From Planctomycetota bacterium (GTDB lineage Bacteria; Planctomycetota; Phycisphaerae; UBA1845; PWPN01), in contig JAKLEZ010000009.1 of NCBI GenBank assembly GCA_022711465.1, positions 124,001 to 188,000 on the forward strand: a stretch of DNA of 64,000 nucleotides. Reading direction: 5' to 3'. Position numbers and translations under genes: made by a program. Numbering within the stretch: the stretch's first letter is position 1; the number at the start of each line of letters is the position of its first letter. The notes under the pieces were generated by a model, which ran no database searches, had not been told where the DNA came from, and saw nothing but the letters and a program-made list of their open reading frames with translations. Positions 8,994-17,037 of this stretch are shown piece by piece.

Positions 8994-9560
8994 ATGGCCG
9001 CCCCATGGAGTCAACGTGTCACCCTCGAGCGCGGCGACATCACTCGGAAAGCCACTGATGCCATCGTCAACGCGGCGAATACCTCCCTGCTTGGTGGTGG
9101 AGGCGTTGATGGGGCGATTCATCGGGCGGCGGGTCCGGACCTGCTGGCCGAATGCCGCACCTTGGGTGGATGTCCCACTGGTTCCGCCAAGCTGACACAT
9201 GGCTATCGACTACCTGCCAAGTATGTCATCCACGCCGTTGGCCCGGTTTATCGAGACGGCCGTTCTGGCGAGCCGGAGCTACTGGCCGGCTGCTATCGAA
9301 CCGCGTTGCGGCTGGCCGCCGAGCACGGTATTCGGTCGATTGCGTTTCCAGCCATCAGCTGCGGCGTGTACGGCTATCCTCTGGCCGAGGCCGCACGTAT
9401 CGCCATCGGCGAAACGTCCGAAAATCTGCAGAAAAACGACCTCCCCGAGCGAGTGGTGTTTGTGCTGTTTGATGGGGCTGCCTACGCAGCTTACCTTCGT
9501 ATTTACAACGAGTTAGCTTCGGATCATCCTGTTCGGAACGAGGCCGATCGTCCAACCTGA
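8994..9560 (+). CDS. Macrodomain protein (ADP-ribose / O-acetyl-ADP-ribose hydrolase family)
   Basis: 188-aa single macrodomain. It shows the family signature in order: RGDITRKATDAIVNAAN near the N-terminus, the glycine-rich loop LLGGGGVDGAIHRAAG, then GSAKLTHGY and the second binding loop PAISCGVYGYP. Members bind ADP-ribose and often remove ADP-ribose from proteins or deacetylate O-acetyl-ADP-ribose; which applies here is inference. The start MAAPWSQ gives the standard N-terminus; no Shine-Dalgarno is present, but a promoter ends 7 nt upstream, which fits leaderless translation. An in-frame upstream TTG at 8880 is rejected. The dipeptide epimerase gene follows after 15 nt. Confidence 0.9.
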   Translation: MAAPWSQRVTLERGDITRKATDAIVNAANTSLLGGGGVDGAIHRAAGPDLLAECRTLGGCPTGSAKLTHGYRLPAKYVIHAVGPVYRDGRSGEPELLAGCYRTALRLAAEHGIRSIAFPAISCGVYGYPLAEAARIAIGETSENLQKNDLPERVVFVLFDGAAYAAYLRIYNELASDHPVRNEADRPT

Positions 9561-9575
9561 AAGGGGTGCCCGAAC

Positions 9576-10601
9576 GTGAAACTGACCTGGCATCGGCGTT
9601 CGCTGCGTCTTCGCCATCCGTTCAACATCGCTCGCCGGGAGCGAGAGGACAAAGTCGACAAGGAGATCCTCCTGATCCAGATCGAGCATGACGGTCTGGT
9701 CGGCTGGGGTGAATCGGCACCGACGTCCTACTACCACCAGAGTCTGGATTCGGCCGAGGCCGCTCTGGCTCGGATCGCGGGCATGCTGGGCCAGGATCCT
9801 CTGGCGTTCGATGCGGTGCTGGGTTCGCTTTGGGAGCAGTATGGGAATGAGACCGCCACCATCGCAGCGATCGACGGAGCGATGCACGATCTAGCGGGCA
9901 AGTTGCTGGGCGTGCCTCTGTGGAGGTTTTTGGGCCTGGACCGCGCCCGGATGCCCCTGACCTCCTTCACGATTGGGATTGACGATCTGGAGGTCATTCG
10001 GCAGAAGACGCGCGAAGCGGCGGAGTATCCTATTCTCAAGGTCAAGGTTGGTACGCCGCAGGACGACGCCATCCTGTCGGTGATTCGAGAGGAAGCTCCG
10101 AACAAGGTTGTTCGAGTTGACGCCAATTGCGGGTGGAACTCGGCCAACGTCCTCGAACGGTGCCGGACGCTGTCGAAGAAATACCGCATTGAGTTTATCG
10201 AGCAGCCGACAGCGGCGGGAGCGCATGATGCTCTGCCCGAAGTGCGAGCGGCCGGTCTCTGTCCGATCGTGGCCGACGAGAGTTGTGTTGGTGTGCAGGG
10301 CGTGCTCGCGTGTGCCGGTGTTTTTGACGGGATCAACATCAAGCTGAGCAAGTGCGGCGGCATACGTCGAGCGATCCAGATGATTCACACCGCGCGTTCG
10401 GCGGGCCTGAAGATCATGCTTGGTTGCATGATTGAATCCTCGGTGGGTATTGCCGCTGCTGCTCACCTTGGGCCATTGGTCGACTGGGTCGATCTGGATG
10501 GTCACCTTCTGCTGGCCAATGACCCCTTCGAGGGCATCGGCGGGCGAGGCGGGCGGCTGACGCTCAATGATCGTCCGGGTCTGGGGCTGGTGGAGCGATA
10601 G
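9576..10601 (+). CDS. Dipeptide epimerase (L-Ala-D/L-Glu epimerase-like), enolase superfamily
   Basis: 341-aa member of the mandelate racemase/muconate lactonising group. Catalytic lysines are K157 (KVKVG) and K256 (INIKLSK); metal ligands are D182 (VDANCGW), E209 (FIEQP) and D234 (VADES). This arrangement is the one of dipeptide epimerases, which interconvert L-Ala-D-Glu and L-Ala-L-Glu during murein peptide recycling; other dipeptides are possible. GTG start with AAAGGGG 11 nt upstream. It is 15 nt behind the macrodomain gene and probably co-transcribed. Confidence 0.88.
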   Translation: MKLTWHRRSLRLRHPFNIARREREDKVDKEILLIQIEHDGLVGWGESAPTSYYHQSLDSAEAALARIAGMLGQDPLAFDAVLGSLWEQYGNETATIAAIDGAMHDLAGKLLGVPLWRFLGLDRARMPLTSFTIGIDDLEVIRQKTREAAEYPILKVKVGTPQDDAILSVIREEAPNKVVRVDANCGWNSANVLERCRTLSKKYRIEFIEQPTAAGAHDALPEVRAAGLCPIVADESCVGVQGVLACAGVFDGINIKLSKCGGIRRAIQMIHTARSAGLKIMLGCMIESSVGIAAAAHLGPLVDWVDLDGHLLLANDPFEGIGGRGGRLTLNDRPGLGLVER

Positions 10602-10647
10602 GAAGGGGGCTCACGGCCGACGAGGTTGGGCGTTCGAACGCAGGGCC

Positions 10648-11583
10648 CTAGAGGTTGTTCTTGTACCATTCGATGGCTCGGCGAAGGCCCTCCTCGAAGT
10701 CAACCACGGGCTTGTAGCCGAGGATCCTTCCCGCCAGAGTGATGTCTGCCAGCGAGTGCTTCACATCTCCCGGCCGGGTGTCGACGTAGTCCGGCCTGAT
10801 GTTAAGGCCGAGGAGGCTGTTGATCTGGGCGATGATCTGGTTCACGGTGACGCGTTCGCCACAGGCGACGTTAACGACCTGCCCTTCGGTTTTGGCTGCC
10901 CGGGCGGCGAGCACATTGGCGTGGACCACATTGTCGATGTAGGTGAAATCGCGGCTCTGTTCGCCGTCGCCATAGATCGTTGGCGGCTGGTTCTTGAGGA
11001 TGGCGGAGACGAATGCCGGAATGGCGGCGGCGTATTGGCTCTTGGGATCCTGTCTGGGTCCGAAGACGTTGAAGTAGCGGAGCGAGATGGTTTCGAGGCC
11101 GTAGCAGCAGTAGAAGGTTCGCAGGTAGTGCTCGCCCACGAGCTTGTTAACGGCGTAGGGGCTCAGGGGTGATGGGCAAGCGGACTCGCGCTTGGGGAGA
11201 TCGGGCAGATCGCCGTAGGCGCTGCTGCTCGCGGCGTAGATGACGCGCCGGCACTTAGCGTCGCGAGCGGCCATGAGCAGATTGAAGGTTCCGTCGATGT
11301 TAGCCTCATGTGAGGTGCGCGGATCGGCGACGGATTTGGGGACCGACGGTACTGCGGCTTCGTGGAAGATGACATCGACGCCCTTGCAGGCAATGGCGCA
11401 GTCATCGGTTTTTCGGATATCGCCTTCGATGACCTCGATCCTGGCGGCGAAGGGTGCGAGGTTCTGGCGTCTGCCCGACGAGAAGTTGTCCAGCACGCGC
11501 ACGGTCTGGCCGTCCTTGACCAGTCGCTCGACCAGATGGGAACCGATGAATCCCGCTCCACCCGTCACGAGATACGTTGCCAT
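10648..11583 (-). CDS. NAD-dependent sugar epimerase/dehydratase (UDP-glucose 4-epimerase type)
   Basis: 311-aa extended short-chain dehydrogenase. NAD-binding TGGAGFIGSH (residues 7-16), a Ser in ASSSAYG (118-124) and the catalytic pair Y143/K147 in SPYAVNK are intact. A sugar nucleotide such as UDP-glucose or UDP-N-acetylglucosamine is the likely substrate, feeding cell-surface polysaccharide synthesis. Length fits WbpP/GalE-like 4-epimerases. It lies 56 nt downstream of the dehydrogenase gene on the same strand and is convergent with the dipeptide epimerase. Confidence 0.9.
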   Translation of the reverse strand: MATYLVTGGAGFIGSHLVERLVKDGQTVRVLDNFSSGRRQNLAPFAARIEVIEGDIRKTDDCAIACKGVDVIFHEAAVPSVPKSVADPRTSHEANIDGTFNLLMAARDAKCRRVIYAASSSAYGDLPDLPKRESACPSPLSPYAVNKLVGEHYLRTFYCCYGLETISLRYFNVFGPRQDPKSQYAAAIPAFVSAILKNQPPTIYGDGEQSRDFTYIDNVVHANVLAARAAKTEGQVVNVACGERVTVNQIIAQINSLLGLNIRPDYVDTRPGDVKHSLADITLAGRILGYKPVVDFEEGLRRAIEWYKNNL

Positions 11584-11639
11584 TCAGCCTTCTCCACGAA
11601 CCTGACAGACCCGATGATGCTGTCCGGGCTGATTCACGT

Positions 11640-12620
11640 TCAGCACGGCTCCGGTTCAACCGGATACTGTGGCGTCCTGCCGGCAAGAACCGCTATCACA
11701 TCATCGACCACATCGTTCATCGCCGCGAGTCCTTCCCGGCTCCGTGCCCCGATGTGGGGTGTGAGCAGGCAATTGGGAGCGGACAGGAGTGGGTGGTCGG
11801 GCGGAGGCGGTTCGGGGTCGAAGACATCGACAGCCGCTCCGCCGAGGCGGTTTTCCGTCAAGGCGGAAGCCAGGTCGGCGGCGTTGACGACTGGTCCTCG
11901 GGAAGTGTTGATGAGATAGGCACCGGGCTTGAAATGGCGGAGGGCTGCGGCGTTGACCATGTTTCTCGTTTTGGCGGTCAGGGGCACGTGGAAGGTGACG
12001 ACGTCGCAGGCGGCATAGACCTCCTCGGCGCTGCTGGCTGGTGTGGTCGCGAATGGGAGGTAGCCGATCTCGCGGATGTCGTAGTACATCACGCGCATGC
12101 CCATCCCGTTGCGCATCCGGTATCCCACCGCTCGGCCGATTCTTCCCATGCCGATGATGCCCAGTGTCTGGTGCTGGAGCTCTGGGGTTGGTGCCGGACC
12201 GGCTCGCAAGGTGGCGAATTCGCCCTGGCGGATGCGGGCGTCGAAAGCGGCGATGTGTCGCTGGACGGCCACGATGAGTCCGACCACCAGTTCGGTAACG
12301 GCGCAGGTTGAAGCCGCCGGGGTGTTGACGACCTGGATGCCCGCCTGGAGAGCTGCGGGGACGTCGATGTTGTCCACGCCGACACCGGCTCGTCCGATGA
12401 CTTTGAGTCGCCCGGTCTGTCGAGCTGCGGTGATGACATTGGCGTTGACCAGGGCGTAGGTACGGACGACCAAGGCGTCCGCCTCTCGCACCGCGTTGAT
12501 CAGCGTGGTCTCGTCGTGGTTGTCGAGGCTGATGACCTCTCCGGCGGCCTGGAGCCGGGCCATGGCGGATTCGTTGACCTTCTCCGCGACGACAATACGG
12601 GCTCTTGGACTGCTGTTCAT
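11640..12620 (-). CDS. D-isomer 2-hydroxyacid dehydrogenase (SerA-like, no ACT domain)
   Basis: 326-aa NAD-dependent dehydrogenase. Substrate domain VIGRAGVGVDNID, dinucleotide fold LGIIGMGRIGRAV, and the catalytic Arg (NTSRGPVV), Glu (VFDPEPP) and His (LTPHIGA) are all present. D-3-phosphoglycerate dehydrogenase is the closest general match, but the protein stops after the catalytic core, without the regulatory domain of full-length SerA, so glyoxylate, hydroxypyruvate or another 2-oxoacid may be the substrate. The start MNSSPRA is chosen because the TTG-initiated extension to 12656 is not conserved-looking. Confidence 0.87.
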   Translation of the reverse strand: MNSSPRARIVVAEKVNESAMARLQAAGEVISLDNHDETTLINAVREADALVVRTYALVNANVITAARQTGRLKVIGRAGVGVDNIDVPAALQAGIQVVNTPAASTCAVTELVVGLIVAVQRHIAAFDARIRQGEFATLRAGPAPTPELQHQTLGIIGMGRIGRAVGYRMRNGMGMRVMYYDIREIGYLPFATTPASSAEEVYAACDVVTFHVPLTAKTRNMVNAAALRHFKPGAYLINTSRGPVVNAADLASALTENRLGGAAVDVFDPEPPPPDHPLLSAPNCLLTPHIGARSREGLAAMNDVVDDVIAVLAGRTPQYPVEPEPC

Positions 12621-12689
12621 GGCGTGAATTATCCGGCGACTTGTGGCGGTGCACAAGCATCAGCGACCGTGCGAGGCATCTGGCGCAAA

Positions 12690-12725
12690 GCAGCGGGCCC
12701 AGCGTTGATGCGCCGGGCCCGCTGC
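12690..12725 (-). terminator. Hairpin behind the dockerin gene
   Basis: GCAGCGGGCCC (12690-12700) and its exact complement GGGCCCGCTGC (12715-12725) enclose a 14-nt loop, 25 nt beyond the stop of the dockerin gene. Only three U residues follow on the minus strand, so this is a strong stem but a poor intrinsic terminator; it may stop transcription with help or protect the 3' end. Confidence 0.5.
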
Positions 12726-12749
12726 ATCAGGAAGCGAATTGAGCGTCGT

Positions 12750-14195
12750 TTACGGGCAGGGGTTTGCCATGATCGTGCCTACGTTGTTGCGCACGAGGGT
12801 CATGTCCTGCGTGTTGAACGTGCCGCTGGTATTCAGGTCAGCTCTGCAGTTGGCGGCGGTGATCTCCATACCCACGTTGTTGCGGAGGAGGGTCATGTCC
12901 ATGGTATTGACTTTGCCGTCTCCGTTGATGTCTCCGAACAGGACTCTGGCGCACTTGGTTTCGGTGACGGCGTTTCCGCACGCGTCCTGAATGCCCGGGA
13001 AAGCGATGATGAACCGGTCCGCGTTGGTGACACCGGCCAGATCGACGGTCAATGCATCGCCGTTAATAGCCACGTTGCTGACCGTTCCGCTGGTGACGCT
13101 GACGCTATCCGGACCCGCCGTTCCGCCGGCTGCCTGGATGGGCTCGCTGAAGGTGACGATGAGCTTGGTGAGGCCACCGGTACGTCCCTCGACCACATTC
13201 CCTGCGGTGAGATCGACGTCGAATTCTCCCTTGGTGCCGTGGGTCTTGCGGGACAATGTAGAGACGATGGCGGGGGCGACGGTATCATCGGCGCACGGAT
13301 CGGCTTCGGTGAGGGTGAAAGTGATGGTATCTTCGACGGCTTCGTTGGCCGCCACGGCGAAGGCCTGAACCTGGGGTCCGCTGGTCGGGGCGGTCATGAG
13401 ATCGACGTCGCCGCGGAGGACGTTGGTGCCGGTTCCGGGCACCAGACGCAGCACGTAAGTGCCCAATTCCAGGGCTGAGGTGTCGATCTGGCCTTCGATC
13501 ACCGGAACGATGCCCAGGCCGAAGGTACCGCTACCCACGGGGACGGGTGTTCCGGCGGGGATGCCGATTCCTGGGGTGGTGGTGGTGCCCAGGCCGCATC
13601 CACGGCACCACTGGGCGTAGCCTGCTCCGGTGCCGAGGATCTTGCCTGCGGCAGCGGGCACGGTGGGCCACATGCACACTTCCATGAACGGCCCGTAATA
13701 CACGCCGGAGGATGCCGCCTCGGTCACGCGGGCATAGCCGGTCCAGGCGGGGACTCGCTTGTAGCTGAGGGCGAACGCAGAGCCGGCGCAGAAGCCGCCG
13801 CCTCCCTTGCAGGTGGTGCAGGGTACTGCGCCGCCGTCGTGAATGCTGCTGTAGAAATCAGCCGTGGTCACCAGGGGGCCATCGGCGGTCCCTTGGTGCA
13901 GTTCAATACTGACCACGAAGTTCGCGACGCCCCAGGTAGGCTTGCCATCTGAGGCATGGCCGGTCTGGCTGTGGAGACCCGTGACGGCGATCGATGCGGC
14001 CCAGTTCAGCACGCCCTTGCTGAAGGTCAGGCCATCTGCGGGGTTGCCGGGGGTGTACATGGGACGTTGAAGAGCGATAACGTCCGCGGCATGGTTGTCG
14101 CCCCCGAGCTGCAGTTCGTAGCTCACCACGCTAGCGGCGAAGGCCGGCGCGGCAGCCAGCATCAGCACCACACTGAACAACCTTGCCATTCCCAT
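12750..14195 (-). CDS. Secreted protein with C-terminal dockerin-type repeats
   Basis: 481-aa exported protein. Signal peptide MGMARLFSVVLMLAAAPAFA, cleaved after AFA. The middle shows beta-rich sequence with a cysteine-rich stretch (VPCTTCKGGGGFC) and a bacterial Ig-like segment. The C-terminus has two dockerin-type EF-hand repeats: GDINGDGKVNTMDMTLLRNN and ADLNTSGTFNTQDMTLVRNN. Dockerins bind calcium and usually a cohesin partner; in this phylum such tails are common on secreted proteins without a known cellulosome. The start at 14195 has GGGAGG 6 nt upstream. Function of the main domain is unknown. Confidence 0.85.
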   Translation of the reverse strand: MGMARLFSVVLMLAAAPAFAASVVSYELQLGGDNHAADVIALQRPMYTPGNPADGLTFSKGVLNWAASIAVTGLHSQTGHASDGKPTWGVANFVVSIELHQGTADGPLVTTADFYSSIHDGGAVPCTTCKGGGGFCAGSAFALSYKRVPAWTGYARVTEAASSGVYYGPFMEVCMWPTVPAAAGKILGTGAGYAQWCRGCGLGTTTTPGIGIPAGTPVPVGSGTFGLGIVPVIEGQIDTSALELGTYVLRLVPGTGTNVLRGDVDLMTAPTSGPQVQAFAVAANEAVEDTITFTLTEADPCADDTVAPAIVSTLSRKTHGTKGEFDVDLTAGNVVEGRTGGLTKLIVTFSEPIQAAGGTAGPDSVSVTSGTVSNVAINGDALTVDLAGVTNADRFIIAFPGIQDACGNAVTETKCARVLFGDINGDGKVNTMDMTLLRNNVGMEITAANCRADLNTSGTFNTQDMTLVRNNVGTIMANPCP

Positions 14196-14313
14196 TGTGA
14201 ACCTCCCGATTGAAAGACCCCTGAGTTTACTTCTTACCACCCTGGGTCGTAACGGCACCCCACCCCCACGACGCCCAAGGCAGCCGATGCGCTGTAGAAA
14301 CAGACGCCAGGCG

Positions 14314-14338
14314 CCCAAGCGTGTCCGATAGGCTTGGG
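14314..14338 (-). other. Hairpin in the leader of the dockerin gene
   Basis: CCCAAGC (14314-14320) and GCTTGGG (14332-14338) form a 7-bp stem with an 11-nt loop in the approximately 210-nt leader (14196-14406). I compared the leader with cyclic-di-GMP and other common riboswitch signatures from memory and saw no convincing match; the rest of 14196-14526 has no gene. Confidence 0.35.
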
Positions 14339-14412
14339 TCCTTCTGTCCTGGGGAACGTTCCGCGACACGGTGCTTTCCGTCCCCGCCAAGGACACACGA
14401 CGACTACACTTA

Positions 14413-14440
14413 ATTCTACCGAGTCAGGCCCTGATTGCAA
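14413..14440 (-). promoter_or_regulatory. Possible promoter of the dockerin gene
   Basis: Minus strand: -35 TTGCAA (14435-14440), 16-nt spacer, -10 TAGAAT (14413-14418). It would start a leader of about 210 nt ahead of the signal peptide. Good match to sigma70 boxes, no further support. Confidence 0.4.
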
Positions 14441-14526
14441 GCGGCTTCTGCACAATTCACTCCTGCGTCGTAGTCAGCTGTAACTTAATACTTGAAATGT
14501 GGTTACGTTTGCTCAGAGAGGGTCGA

Positions 14527-15114
14527 TCAGGGCTCCGTTTGGATGGCCTTGGGCGAAGCGGGGCAGTAAAACTGACATGTACCGCAGCCCACACAAGTCC
14601 CGGCTCGGATCTCGATGCGTCCCCGTTGGTTCAACGAGATGGCTGAGGGGCCGATCGGGCAGCGGTCGACGCAGGCGGTGCACGCCTCGCCGGTCGAACG
14701 GAGGCAGGCTTCCTCTTTCCAGCTGGCCGTGCCCAGGCGGATGTGGCCTGGAGATTGAACGGTCTTCAAGGCCCCGCTGGGGCAGGCCTTGATGCAGGCC
14801 AGTTGGTCACAGATGACACAGGCGGCCAGATCGGGGTCGATATAGGGTGTTCCGGTGCAATCCGGCTCGGCCGCGGAGAGGGTCCGAATAGCTTTGGCCG
14901 GACAGACGTCGACGCAGTTGCCGCATCGGTAACAGGTTTTCAGGAAGGCCGTTTCCGGCAGGGCGCCAGGGGGACGCAGAACGGAACGTACGATAGGAAG
15001 TTGGACGTCAAGCCGGTCCGTCACGTAGGCGGCCAGCGGTTCGATGAGTCTCTGCAGGCCGAGCCGGAAGACGGATCGGCGACCACAGGGCGGCATTTTG
15101 GGATCGTCGGCCAT
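14527..15114 (-). CDS. NapG/MauM-like 4Fe-4S ferredoxin-type protein
   Basis: 195-aa soluble iron-sulfur protein with four cysteine clusters in order: CYRCGNCVDVCP, CVICDQLACIKACP, CTACVDRCP and CVGCGTCQFYCP, enough for four [4Fe-4S] centres. The spacing is that of NapG/MauM/NapH-type electron-transfer proteins, which pass electrons from quinol to periplasmic reductases. No Tat signal or NapH partner is visible here, so the partner is unknown. The start MADDPKM lies 17 nt behind the stop of the upstream zinc-ribbon gene; the long upstream extension of this frame is not coding. Confidence 0.85.
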   Translation of the reverse strand: MADDPKMPPCGRRSVFRLGLQRLIEPLAAYVTDRLDVQLPIVRSVLRPPGALPETAFLKTCYRCGNCVDVCPAKAIRTLSAAEPDCTGTPYIDPDLAACVICDQLACIKACPSGALKTVQSPGHIRLGTASWKEEACLRSTGEACTACVDRCPIGPSAISLNQRGRIEIRAGTCVGCGTCQFYCPASPKAIQTEP

Positions 15115-15131
15115 GAAGAGCCACCCCAGGT

Positions 15132-15350
15132 TTACCTGACAGACACCTGTCGCTCGAGCTGCTCGATCCTGCTGGTGAGCAACGCGATTTGCCGGTGGAA
15201 CCGCTCGAATGCGGCCCGGACAGGGGCCGGAAGCTCGGCGCAGGCCTCGCAGTGGAATCGCGTGGCCAGGCTGCCCCGTCCGGGATAGCGGTAGGGCTGT
15301 CGGCAAGACCGACAGGTACGTTCCTGCATCTCGTCCTTGGGGTTTGCCAT
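15132..15350 (-). CDS. Small zinc-ribbon/coiled-coil protein
   Basis: 72-aa protein. Two CxxC knuckles (CRSC and CEAC, about residues 13-16 and 34-37) would hold one zinc ion, followed by an amphipathic helix (about 45-70) rich in Arg/Gln/Leu heptads. It probably acts with the ferredoxin-like protein, whose start is 17 nt downstream. There is no Shine-Dalgarno; a promoter-like TTGCAG-17-TACCAT ends 6 nt before the ATG, so the transcript may be leaderless. An internal ATG (residue 8) preceded by AAGGA is the alternative start. Confidence 0.72.
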   Translation of the reverse strand: MANPKDEMQERTCRSCRQPYRYPGRGSLATRFHCEACAELPAPVRAAFERFHRQIALLTSRIEQLERQVSVR

Positions 15351-15356
15351 GCTCGT

Positions 15357-15385
15357 ATGGTAGGAGAGAGGTCGGGTGACTGCAA
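15357..15385 (-). promoter_or_regulatory. Possible leaderless promoter of the zinc-ribbon gene
   Basis: Minus strand: -35 TTGCAG (15380-15385), 17-nt spacer, -10 TACCAT (15357-15362), then 6 nt to the ATG at 15350. Transcription would start at or next to the start codon. Confidence 0.4.
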
Positions 15386-15774
15386 CGCTGGCGGGTGGGC
15401 ATGAAGGGAGCAGGACCCAGCCGCCGGCGGCCGGACTGGCTCTTGATCGCCGAGCGTCCCGTCAGAATGGCACCGAAAGCTGGGTTATTCGGCGCACTTA
15501 CTGGGTGAAATGGCGCATTCTGATGGGTTGATTCGGCGTACGGGTGGTCGGGTTGGGCTACCTGGCTTGCCGTCGGGGAAGGGTTGGGTTTTTTGGCTGA
15601 GGGCCCGCGGCGGGCCACGGCGATCGATTTGGGCGGATGTTGCCGGTATTCCGATCAGGCGGCCCCTGGCCGATCGAAGTCCGGCACGCAGGTTGCCAAA
15701 TGAAGGTTAGTGTCTTGTGGGCGGATGAAGGTCTGTCAACACGATACCGTCACAGGCCGCAATGGTCTGTACCG
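15386..15774 (+). other. Intergenic stretch without recognisable gene
   Basis: No frame here reads like protein. I see only short inverted repeats such as GGCCCG...CGGGCC around 15602-15617. It separates the zinc-ribbon gene from the structured element that follows. Confidence 0.5.
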
Positions 15775-15913
15775 GGCCAACAACAAGCAAGCCCTTCCGC
15801 TGCAATCCCCCTCTCCGGCCCGAACAAGGGAGGGTGTTGTTGGCCTTATGTAAGCGATCCACCCCGTCGTCATCGGCGAGTCAGGCTCGCCGGTGACGCC
15901 GGGGTGATTTTTT
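15775..15913 (+). ncRNA. Candidate structured RNA ending in an intrinsic terminator
   Basis: GGCCAACAACA (15775-15785) pairs exactly with TGTTGTTGGCC (15835-15845), closing a loop that itself holds CCCTT/AAGGG complementarity. Fifteen nt later comes a 21-bp stem-loop and TTTTTT. No protein-coding frame leads into the terminator on this strand, so either a small RNA or a decayed gene end is being terminated. I found no convincing promoter upstream; the 5' end is therefore uncertain. Confidence 0.35.
15860..15913 (+). terminator. Strong intrinsic terminator
   Basis: Left arm 15860-15880 (CACCCCGTCGTCATCGGCGA...) and right arm 15886-15906 pair over 21 positions with one mismatch and one G-U pair, with a 5-nt loop and six U residues at 15908-15913. 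It acts on the + strand only, although the nearest clear + strand gene upstream ends at 10601. Confidence 0.75.
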
Positions 15914-16031
15914 GTTGTCTAGTCCGCCCGTCGCATCGGTCGTAGAATAAATGAGAGCAGGCGTGGGGTCCTGATCTGGCCGGGATGCCTGTGGCGTTTC
16001 CGGCCGTAGTCGTGCCAGCGAGGACAGAGTC

Positions 16032-16262
16032 ATGGATGCGAAGCCGTCGTTGGGTATCTGCATCATGCGGTCGCTCGACAGCGACGCGTGGACGGTGACG
16101 CTCTGTCATGGGCCTGATCGTCGCGAGGAGATCGGGCGGTTCGCCACGCGTGAGGAAGCGGCCGAGTTTGCCCTTGCCGAGCGTGATCGACGTCGTGACC
16201 TGGCCAGCCTCGAACCTTGCATCGAGGTACCGGACGATTGCCCGTGCAGCCGCAGCCGGTAG
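16032..16262 (+). CDS. Small hypothetical protein
   Basis: 76-aa product not recognised. It reads like a compact two-part domain: a short beta-like stretch with Trp (DAWTVTLCHG), then GRFATREEAAEFALAERDRR, an amphipathic helix, and a Cys-containing tail (CPCSRSR). GAGGA lies 7 nt before the ATG, which supports this frame over the longer opposite-strand frame at 15870-16343. It follows the strong terminator by 120 nt. Confidence 0.5.
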   Translation: MDAKPSLGICIMRSLDSDAWTVTLCHGPDRREEIGRFATREEAAEFALAERDRRRDLASLEPCIEVPDDCPCSRSR

Positions 16263-16370
16263 CGGCTGGTGGCCTGAAAGCGTGCTGCGTTCGGTGTTAT
16301 TCCCGTGCTCACCCGGTGGTGGACTCCGAAGCGAGCGGCCCATCGTTCGGCGGTAGGTCGCTCGATCGCG

Positions 16371-17012
16371 TCATGTGCCGCGCCGCTCGCCTTGGTGTGC
16401 GGAGGCTGTCTGCCATTCCTCGCGGAGGACCGCGAAGCGGTACTCGTCATGGAACTTGCCGCCTCGGTAGTGGGCTTGCCGGAAGCAGCCTTCCTGAACG
16501 AAGCCTGCCTTCTGGTAGCACCGGATGGCTCGCGGATTGTTCGCGTAGACTGCCAAGGCTACGCGGTTGAGGTTGAGTTCCTCGAATGCGAATCGGAGCA
16601 GCAACTGAACAGCCTCGGTGCCATAGCCCTTGCTGTGGAAATCCCGATCGCCGATCGAGATCCCCAGGGTAGCGCTTCTGGCCACGGGACTGATGGTGTG
16701 CAGACCCGCGGTTCCGATCAAGCGATCTCCGTCCCGAACCACGATTGCGAAGACGTAGTCGCTGGTGCTGTTGCCCTGTGACTCGATCCACTCGCGTTCG
16801 CGATTGGCGTTGATGGGCGGGCGGAGCGGAAGGCCCTGCCAGATTGATGGATCGTTGATCCACTTGCGGAGCAGGGGCTCGTCGCCGACCTCCACCGGCC
16901 GGTAGTAGATTCGCCGACCCTCGTAGTAGACCACGGTGGCGGTCTCGCCGCCGGGTGAAGACTTGCGGTTCGGCAGTTTGGGCTTCAACAAGGGCGCCTG
17001 CAAGTGAGTCAT
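16371..17012 (-). CDS. GNAT-family N-acetyltransferase (RimJ/RimL-like)
   Basis: 213-aa acetyltransferase. Motif order fits RimJ/RimL: YYRPVEVGDEPLLRKW near the N-terminus, the beta-strand LIGTAGLHTI, the acetyl-CoA loop HSKGYGTEAVQLLLRFAFEE, then VYANNPRAIRCYQKAGF and EYRFAVLREEW. It would move an acetyl group from acetyl-CoA to a protein N-terminus or a small amine; the substrate is unknown. AAGGACGG lies upstream of the ATG. The C-terminal tail after EEW is polar and probably disordered. Confidence 0.88.
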   Translation of the reverse strand: MTHLQAPLLKPKLPNRKSSPGGETATVVYYEGRRIYYRPVEVGDEPLLRKWINDPSIWQGLPLRPPINANREREWIESQGNSTSDYVFAIVVRDGDRLIGTAGLHTISPVARSATLGISIGDRDFHSKGYGTEAVQLLLRFAFEELNLNRVALAVYANNPRAIRCYQKAGFVQEGCFRQAHYRGGKFHDEYRFAVLREEWQTASAHQGERRGT

Positions 17013-17037
17013 GTTTCACCGTCCTTCCTGAGTCGGG

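Noticed and set aside
10634..10645. GCGTTCGAACGC palindrome between converging genes as a terminator
   Set aside because: It is too short, has no loop of usual size and no U-tract on either strand.
14196..14410. Riboswitch (cyclic-di-GMP type) in the dockerin leader
   Set aside because: A stretch GGACGGAAAGCACC on the minus strand recalls part of a GEMM loop, but the other conserved segments are missing.
15870..16343. 157-codon minus-strand frame
   Set aside because: It overlaps the better-supported 76-aa + strand gene and the strong terminator, and has unlikely composition.
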